Positions 20,494 through 24,893 of a DNA stretch of 24,893 nucleotides are shown one piece after another. The stretch comes from Prolixibacteraceae bacterium (GTDB lineage Bacteria > Bacteroidota > Bacteroidia > Bacteroidales > Prolixibacteraceae). How positions within the stretch are numbered: the first letter of the stretch is position 1; the number at the start of each line of letters is the position of its first letter. Under the pieces are notes generated by a model. The model made no database searches. It had not been told where the DNA came from and saw only the letters and a list, made by a program, of their open reading frames with translations. Made by a program: the position numbers and the translations under genes. The DNA lies in assembly GCA_003457135.1 (NCBI GenBank), contig DMSQ01000084.1:27794-52686 (forward strand), written 5' to 3'.

Positions 20494-20547
20494 CAAATGA
20501 TAATATTTTTTCATCTATTGACAAATTATTTTTATCAAATGACAATA
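20469..20547. promoter_or_regulatory. Repressor operator region
   Basis: Perfect inverted repeat TATTATCATTTG (20469-20480) and CAAATGATAATA (20494-20505). A further related site, ATCAAATGACAAT (20534-20546), resembles ATCATTTGACGAT (20473-20485) and overlaps the repressor start codon. The layout fits binding by the XRE repressor and/or the Ner-like protein to control both promoters. Confidence 0.65.
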
Positions 20548-20937
20548 CACGAAAGAATTGCACTTGTAATCAGTACATTGAAATTGAACCCAAATTCATT
20601 TTCAGTGGCTATTGGTGTAAATTCAACGATTATTCACAACATAGTGAAGGGTCGTAACGCTCCCAGCTACGAACTTTTCAATAAAATCGCATTGTCATTT
20701 GATGATATCAACATGAACTGGCTTATTTCAGGAAACGGGGAAGTATTGAAGGTTAATAGTGATTATGATGTCAAATCCGGTAATAAATTTAATCCTGGTG
20801 TCCAGCCTTGCGACAAATGCAAAATGAAGGATGATTTAATAGATAGTTTACGGCAACAGGTGGAAACTCAGTCGAAACTGATCAATTACCTCGAAAAGAA
20901 CAGACCGGCTGAAGACGGGCAAAAAAGAAAGGAATAA
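20539..20937 (+). CDS. XRE-family phage repressor
   Basis: 132 residues from ATG 20539; the frame runs upstream through operator sequence. Residues 1-66 form an HTH: MTIHERIALVISTLKLNPNS, FSVAIGVNSTIIHNIVKGRN, then FNKIALSFDDINMNWLISG as in phage CI-like proteins. The C-terminal part has CDKCKMKDDLIDSLRQQVET (Cys pair followed by a coiled coil), probably for oligomerisation. It has no peptidase domain. Confidence 0.8.
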   Translation: MTIHERIALVISTLKLNPNSFSVAIGVNSTIIHNIVKGRNAPSYELFNKIALSFDDINMNWLISGNGEVLKVNSDYDVKSGNKFNPGVQPCDKCKMKDDLIDSLRQQVETQSKLINYLEKNRPAEDGQKRKE

Positions 20938-21210
20938 CCCTCCGGTTATGTCAATAGCAAGCTAAGCGAAGCCGTATAACTCACCCCGCATTTGCCCCGC
21001 TTTCAACGCAAATAAAACGCGCACACACGTTTTTAAAATCCAAAATTCTGCAAAAATAGCTCTAAATAGTTGTATATCAGCTAAACGCAGTATTTAACAG
21101 GCAATTATATTCTAGGATTATCGGGGGGGGGTATCGCCTTCCGTGTGCGTTAACGGGTGCGTTTTTTTGGTACTAAGGGGGGGGTTATACGTCATTTTTT
21201 TAGTGCTTTT

Positions 21211-21244
21211 TTGTCGCCTGTTTGTCGCCTGTTCGTTCGCCTGT
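21211..21244. repeat. Iteron cluster TTGTCGCCTGT
   Basis: Two exact copies of the 11-mer TTGTCGCCTGT and a third related TCGTTCGCCTGT in direct orientation. They are flanked by TTTTTTTAGTGC and TTTTTTTAGTGT. They may be transposase- or regulator-binding sites near the prophage end. Confidence 0.6.
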
Positions 21245-21302
21245 ATGTTTTTTTAGTGTTTTTACTGCATTTAAAAGGCCGTTAAGTTGGCAGTAACCTG
21301 GG

Positions 21303-21336
21303 CACAAAAAAAGCCCCGTTTTAAGGAGCTTTTGTG
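21303..21336. terminator. Probable bidirectional terminator
   Basis: CACAAAA..AGCcCC pairs with GGaGCTTTTGTG around a gttttaa loop, with A/T runs on both sides. It could insulate the prophage end. Confidence 0.45.
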
Positions 21337-21491
21337 GTAAATAGTACTACCGGCATTATTGGCTAAAATGGCTTATTTTGCGGGGTTTTTAGGTCTATTT
21401 GGTGGTATTGTGTCACCCAATTAAAGCAAGGTAAATTTTTGCCCCGTTTTTTCTCTCCAGCATTAAAGTAGAATTAAAGCAATCATCAAGT

Positions 21492-21578
21492 TTTTGCACA
21501 ATTCGTTTTAACAACGTTTTTCGTAACCTATTGACTTTCTTGTTAGTTAGCAGCATCACTTTTGCATCATTCGTTTTA
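21492..21578. repeat. Paired 19-bp repeats, candidate transposase end-binding sites
   Basis: TTTTGCACAATTCGTTTTA (21492-21510) and TTTTGCATCATTCGTTTTA (21560-21578) are in direct orientation 68 bp apart and differ at three positions. A weaker relative is TTTTTGCCCCGTTTTTT at about 21436-21452. Their place between the repressor/transposase end and host DNA is where Mu-like end sites (L1-L3) are expected. Confidence 0.55.
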
Positions 21579-21737
21579 TGCCCCTTATTTTGCCCACTTT
21601 TTTGATGTTTAGGATTGGTTTTTTGGCGAATTCCGAAAAATTATCTCTCAATGTAAAAAAAAATTAAATTATAAGTATTTAAATATCAATGAAATAAAAA
21701 ATAAATAAAAAATATTTTAAAATAAATGGTACTATGT

Positions 21738-21770
21738 GTTGCATGGTATCATTTAAAAGATATATATTTG
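21738..21770 (+). promoter_or_regulatory. Promoter of host envelope operon
   Basis: TTG at 21739-21741, 21 bp, then TATATTTG at 21763-21770, matching the Bacteroidota consensus. A 140-nt leader follows before the 198-residue gene. Confidence 0.55.
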
Positions 21771-21914
21771 CAGTACAAATAACAATGTAACGAAAGGTAG
21801 AAGTTTAAAAAAAGAACTATGCAGTTTGTAACGAAATTGAAAATCAATCGTCATACGAATAGAAACAAAAATCTAAAAACTAAAAATATTTTTAAACAAT
21901 AGGAGAACAAAGTC

Positions 21915-22511
21915 ATGAAAACAACAAACAATGCTCAGAAAACAGAAAATGGTTTAGTGAAAAAATCAGTATTACGCGGAAGCGCAGTAATCGTCAGTCT
22001 AGTATTAATCAGTTGGACAGTTGGAGCCCAGAATTTTTGGGATCAGGTTATGACCGGTTACAATTACGGCAAAATGGCTATGACAAAAGTCGAAAATTCA
22101 AATAAAACAAATGGAAGTGATGAAAATGATATTCAATTTGAATTGGAAACTCAGGCCAACAATTTAATCGAAATTACTTTCGAAGCTATCGAAGCAGAAT
22201 TGGAACTTCAGGTTGAAGTGTATGATGCCAATGAATTTGTTGAAGCAGAGTTGACAGCCGAAACTGAAAACCGGATGAACAGCTATGAAGAAACCTGTGA
22301 CGAAGTTATGGATCAGGCGTTGAAACTTCAGGTTGAAGTATATGATCCTGCGAAATTTGTCGAAGCTGAAATAGCGCTCGAAATCGAAAGCTGGATGACC
22401 GAACAGGAAATTATCAAATCAGTCGAAGTGTTTACAGCTAAGGGAGCTGTTCGCGAAATCGAAAAATACGCCCAGAAACAAATAGAACTTCAAACCAAAA
22501 CACAGGAATGA
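21915..22511 (+). CDS. Signal-anchored protein with internal duplication
   Basis: 198 residues. An N-terminal hydrophobic segment (VLRGSAVIVSLVLISWTVGAQ, about 19-39) is a signal peptide or anchor. The mature part is very acidic and helical, with two copies of LQVEVYDxxxFVEAE (about 98-112 and 137-151), each extended by an E-rich helix and an SW/RM-type end. Upstream GGAG is a good ribosome-binding site. It is the first gene of a host operon with PadR and PspC genes. No family recognised. Confidence 0.7.
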   Translation: MKTTNNAQKTENGLVKKSVLRGSAVIVSLVLISWTVGAQNFWDQVMTGYNYGKMAMTKVENSNKTNGSDENDIQFELETQANNLIEITFEAIEAELELQVEVYDANEFVEAELTAETENRMNSYEETCDEVMDQALKLQVEVYDPAKFVEAEIALEIESWMTEQEIIKSVEVFTAKGAVREIEKYAQKQIELQTKTQE

Positions 22512-22592
22512 AATAGCAGATATCGAAATCTTGATGCCGTTAAAAACTTCAAATCAGCAAAGAAAACTTAAACCATACAAGGAGGCAAGATC

Positions 22593-22922
22593 ATGAAACT
22601 GGAAAACACAAAAGCACAGATGCGGAAAGGGGTTCTCGAATATTGCATACTGTTAGCACTCGAAAATAAACCGCTTTACGTGAGCGACATCATTCACAAT
22701 CTTGAAAAATCGAAAATGATTGTGGTGGAAGGAACGCTCTACCCCATGTTAACAAGACTAAAAAACGAAGGTTACCTGGGATACCGTTGGGAAGAATCAC
22801 TTCAGGGACCTCCTCGAAAGTACTACGAATTGACTGAAACAGGTCAGAATTTTCTAAACGAACTTGCAATGGTCTGGAACGATTTGGTTAGCGCCGTTTT
22901 TCAGATTCACCAAAGCAAATAG
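22593..22922 (+). CDS. PadR-family transcriptional regulator
   Basis: A 109-residue winged-helix protein: MRKGVLEYCILLALENKPLY, then GTLYPMLTRLKNEGYLGYRW and PPRKYYELTETGQNFLNEL, the canonical PadR order. A strong AAGGAGG ribosome-binding site precedes the ATG. PadR proteins repress neighbouring genes until a ligand is bound. Next to PspC-domain genes it most likely regulates this operon in response to envelope stress. Confidence 0.9.
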   Translation: MKLENTKAQMRKGVLEYCILLALENKPLYVSDIIHNLEKSKMIVVEGTLYPMLTRLKNEGYLGYRWEESLQGPPRKYYELTETGQNFLNELAMVWNDLVSAVFQIHQSK

Positions 22923-22925
22923 CTG

Positions 22926-22968
22926 AAACTACAGAAACTACAGAAACTACAGAAACTACAGAAACAAT
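22926..22968 (+). repeat. 9-bp tandem repeat before PspC gene
   Basis: Four exact copies of GAAACTACA plus a partial fifth fill the gap between the PadR and PspC genes. A degenerate run of related 9-mers (agaaacaat/agaaacaac) fills the next gap at 24549-24590. Confidence 0.8.
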
Positions 22969-22975
22969 ATTTACC

Positions 22976-24547
22976 ATGAAAAAGACATTCACCATAAACA
23001 TCAGCGGTAGCGTTTTTCACATCGAAGAAGATGCTTTTGAGAAACTACAGAATTATTTGCAACTTTTAAAAAATTTCTTCGATTGCCAGAAAGGCGGACA
23101 GGAAATTATACAGGACATTGAATCCCGGATTGCCGAATTACTTCAGGAAAAAATAACAGAAGGAAAGGAAGCTGTCACCAGCCTGTGGGTCGATGAAGTC
23201 ATACAACGGATGGGGAAACCTGAAGATTTTATGGATCAGGAGCAAGCCGATATTTTTTGTGTTGACGAAAAGCCCGAAAAAACTAAAAAACGGCTGTACC
23301 GTGATGGAGAGAACCGTGTTTTAGGTGGGGTTTGTTCGGGTATGAGCGCCTATTTTAACATCGATCCTGTGTTCCTTAGGGTTCTGTTCGTGTTACTGGT
23401 TTTTCTGGGTGCAGGAATTTCGGTTTTCGTTTATTTGATTTTATGGATCGTCGTACCGAAAGCACAAACTACCGCCCAGCGTTTGGAAATGAGGGGAGAG
23501 GAAGCAACCATTTCGAATATCCAAAAGACGATTCAGGATGAGGTTACAGAAGTCAAAAACAGTTTTTCAAAAATCAATAAATCCGAAACTTTTCGGAGGG
23601 GCAAAGAAGCTGCCAGCAAGGCCGGGCATGTTTCGGTTCAGGTTTTAAAAGGTATGGGACGTGCCGTTGGCGTAGCATTTGGAAGTTTATTAATACTGAC
23701 CGGATTTGTCGGATTGGTGACTTTTCTGGTTTCAATCACGGTCGGAAACTCAATCGTTCACAGTAATTCAGTAGGATTTACCCCCGAAGCTGATTGGCCA
23801 GGACTTTTGGGATTTATGGTGAGCCCGGGATTGGTCAGCATTGCAATTCTACTCTTTGTTTTACTCGTAGGAATTCCGCTTTTGGCTATTCTTTTTATCG
23901 GGACCAAGCTTGTTTTCAGATATAAAACAAACAATAAGCTGATTGGATTGGGCGCCTTTGGAATCTGGTTGGTTGCCCTGGTTGCAATGATCGTTTTAAC
24001 TGCCGGGCAAGTAAGCAATTTCAGGCTGAAAAATACTGTTTCCTCAGGCAAATCGGTCAACTGTACGGCTTGTAAAACACTATACATTGAATTGGCTGCA
24101 GCTCCTGAAATAGTAGCTACGGAAAAGAAGGTTCATTTTGATGATTTTATTTTGGCAACCATTAACGACGAAAAAGTTCTCGCCGGAAGTCCTCGCCTGC
24201 AAATTGAACCAACCGATGCCACCGATTTTTCGTTCATAATCAAACGCACTGCCCGTGGGAAAAATACAGGCGAAGTTCAGAATAATCTCGACCACATCCG
24301 GTATGAGGTCGCAAATCAGGATTCAAGCCTGATGCTCGACCCTTATTTCATCATCGGAAATCAGGTCAAATGGCGAAATCAGGAAGTTCAGGTTATAGTA
24401 AAGGTACCGGAAGGTAAAATGATTCATCTCGGGCAAAATCTTGATCAGTTGTCTTTTGATTTTGAAAACATCAACAACATCTGGAATAAGGAAATGACAG
24501 GTAAAACCTGGATAATGACTCCGGAAGGACTTTCATTAAAAGAGTAA
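22976..24547 (+). CDS. PspC-domain membrane protein
   Basis: 523 residues. The N-terminal cytoplasmic domain (1-95: ISGSVFHIEEDAFEKLQNYL, IESRIAELLQEKI, VIQRMGKPEDF) is the type found ahead of PspC in Bacteroidota. Residues 103-163 are PspC: KKRLYRDGENRVLGGVCSGM, then the hydrophobic FLRVLFVLLVFLGAG. Three or so further transmembrane segments follow (about 225-255, 270-300 and 315-340), then a long non-membrane C-terminal domain, probably outside the inner membrane. PspC proteins sense envelope stress. It is cotranscribed with PadR. Confidence 0.9.
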   Translation: MKKTFTINISGSVFHIEEDAFEKLQNYLQLLKNFFDCQKGGQEIIQDIESRIAELLQEKITEGKEAVTSLWVDEVIQRMGKPEDFMDQEQADIFCVDEKPEKTKKRLYRDGENRVLGGVCSGMSAYFNIDPVFLRVLFVLLVFLGAGISVFVYLILWIVVPKAQTTAQRLEMRGEEATISNIQKTIQDEVTEVKNSFSKINKSETFRRGKEAASKAGHVSVQVLKGMGRAVGVAFGSLLILTGFVGLVTFLVSITVGNSIVHSNSVGFTPEADWPGLLGFMVSPGLVSIAILLFVLLVGIPLLAILFIGTKLVFRYKTNNKLIGLGAFGIWLVALVAMIVLTAGQVSNFRLKNTVSSGKSVNCTACKTLYIELAAAPEIVATEKKVHFDDFILATINDEKVLAGSPRLQIEPTDATDFSFIIKRTARGKNTGEVQNNLDHIRYEVANQDSSLMLDPYFIIGNQVKWRNQEVQVIVKVPEGKMIHLGQNLDQLSFDFENINNIWNKEMTGKTWIMTPEGLSLKE

Positions 24548-24548
24548 C

Positions 24549-24590
24549 AACAGAAACAATAGAAACAACAGAAACAATTAAAACTACAAC
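24549..24590 (+). repeat. Degenerate 9-bp repeat run between PspC genes
   Basis: acagaaacaatagaaacaac followed by further agaaaca/aaaactaca units. It resembles the exact tandem repeat at 22926-22968, so the two spacers probably share an origin. Confidence 0.65.
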
Positions 24591-24593
24591 AAC

Positions 24594-24794
24594 ATGAAAC
24601 GGTTAACACGCTCAAACGACAAATTAGTTGCTGGTGTAATCAGCGGAATTTCAAACTATGTGAATCCCGAACTCGATCCGGTATTTTTCAGGCTGGCATT
24701 TGCAATTATCACGTTTTTCAATCCTGGCATGATCCTGATTTATTTTGGATTAGCAATCATATTACCAGTTGAGGATGTAAGTTATTCGAAGTAG
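24594..24794 (+). CDS. Small PspC-domain protein
   Basis: A 66-residue protein consisting of the PspC domain only: MKRLTRSNDKLVAGVISGIS, then LDPVFFRLAFAIITFFNPGM and ILIYFGLAIILPV (one to two membrane segments). It is the last gene of the operon and a stand-alone relative of the PspC part of the upstream gene. Confidence 0.85.
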   Translation: MKRLTRSNDKLVAGVISGISNYVNPELDPVFFRLAFAIITFFNPGMILIYFGLAIILPVEDVSYSK

Positions 24795-24861
24795 CAAGTG
24801 ATCATATCTTTGTTTCTAATTTCCCTCACGAGGGGATAGAGCAAAGCCGTCTAATTAGTGT

Positions 24862-24889
24862 CGTCATTGCGAACGAAGTGAAGCAATCT
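24862..24889. repeat. Dispersed repeat, CGTCATTGCG type, host copy
   Basis: cgtcattgcgaacgaagtga then agcaatct, related to 4061-4086 inside the prophage. It shows that prophage and chromosome share the same repeat families. Confidence 0.75.
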
Positions 24890-24893
24890 GTTG

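Larger units (their letters stand above)
1..21650. mobile_element. Mu-like transposable prophage (partial; right limit approximate)
   Basis: MuA-type transposase, MuB-type ATPase, Gam-like and GemA-like proteins, a DUF935 portal, gpF-like and gpG-like morphogenesis proteins and a divergent repressor/Ner switch together identify a Mu-like transposable phage. No major capsid, tail or lysis genes are present, so the element continues left of position 1. The right limit is estimated from candidate end repeats at 21492-21578 and from the start of a very AT-rich host-like promoter region near 21,650. Neither the terminal dinucleotides nor a target duplication could be assigned. Confidence 0.85.
20938..21914. 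other. Gene-free prophage end and host promoter region
   Basis: No convincing gene is seen. It holds, in order: G runs at 21123-21131 and 21177-21184; an iteron cluster at 21211-21244 flanked by two TTTTTTTAGTG copies; a hairpin at 21303-21336; candidate transposase-end repeats at 21492-21510 and 21560-21578; a very AT-rich stretch from about 21,650; and a promoter at 21738-21770. The prophage-host junction lies somewhere in the second half. Confidence 0.6.

Noticed and set aside
20497..20538. Upstream ATG for the repressor
   Set aside because: The extra residues would be encoded by operator sequence; the HTH begins naturally at 20539.
21120..21190. Runs of 8-9 G as a G-quadruplex
   Set aside because: Only two long runs, about 45 bp apart; too few tracts for a convincing quadruplex.
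21301..21380. Third copy of the pseudoknot element (GGCTTATTTTG is present)
   Set aside because: The other conserved blocks and the crossing helix order are missing, so the match is probably chance.
1..24893. CRISPR array
   Set aside because: The repeats are dispersed palindromes or short tandem units with no regular repeat-spacer pattern, and no cas genes are present.
1..24893. tRNA or rRNA genes
   Set aside because: No stretch shows a tRNA T-loop/acceptor arrangement or rRNA sequence.

Overview
The window looks like chromosomal DNA of a Bacteroidota bacterium. Three things support this: promoter-like TTTG-N19-TAnnTTTG sequences, few strong Shine-Dalgarno sites, and dispersed palindromic repeat families that I recall as common in that phylum (among them repeats encoding in-frame peptides such as PPLTPPKEG and VIARNEAI). 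The genus cannot be named from the sequence.

About 1 to 21,650 is one arm of a Mu-like transposable prophage that continues past the left edge. At 20,196-20,937 sits a divergent lysogeny switch: a small Ner/Cro-like protein and an XRE repressor flanking an operator. To its left, on the minus strand, lies the early operon in Mu order: MuA-type DDE transposase, MuB-type ATPase, a RecA-fold ATPase, GemA-like, Gam-like, then many small accessory genes. These include an HTH protein, a HAD phosphatase, a zinc ribbon, an isolated DnaA DNA-binding domain, a P22-type antirepressor, a KilA-N protein and a pair of paralogous small proteins. The early operon ends at a strong bidirectional terminator (8408-8448). 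There it converges with a plus-strand late operon (1607-8384): small and large terminase, DUF1320, Mu gp29-like portal, gpF-like minor head protein with a probable nuclease tail, gpG-like protein and a gp37-like protein. From the divergent promoter region 1431-1606, a prohead protease/scaffold gene and a probable decoration protein run left on the minus strand.

Between about 21,200 and 21,650 are iterons and a pair of 19-bp near-identical repeats that are good candidates for the transposase-bound prophage end; the exact junction cannot be fixed without the other end. From about 21,700 onward is host DNA: an envelope-type operon with a signal-anchored duplicated-domain protein, a PadR regulator and two PspC-domain proteins.

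The main candidate for something undescribed is a pair of divergent, covarying pseudoknot RNA elements. They lie directly upstream of two early genes (8820-8951 before an 82-aa gene; 9896-10044 before the KilA-N gene). They share short conserved blocks in the same order while the stems differ in sequence but keep pairing. In the second, the 8 nt just before the start codon repeat one strand of the main stem, which suggests a strand-exchange switch. The prophage is also riddled with host-type palindromic repeats, several in frame inside genes, including a cluster in the portal C-terminus.
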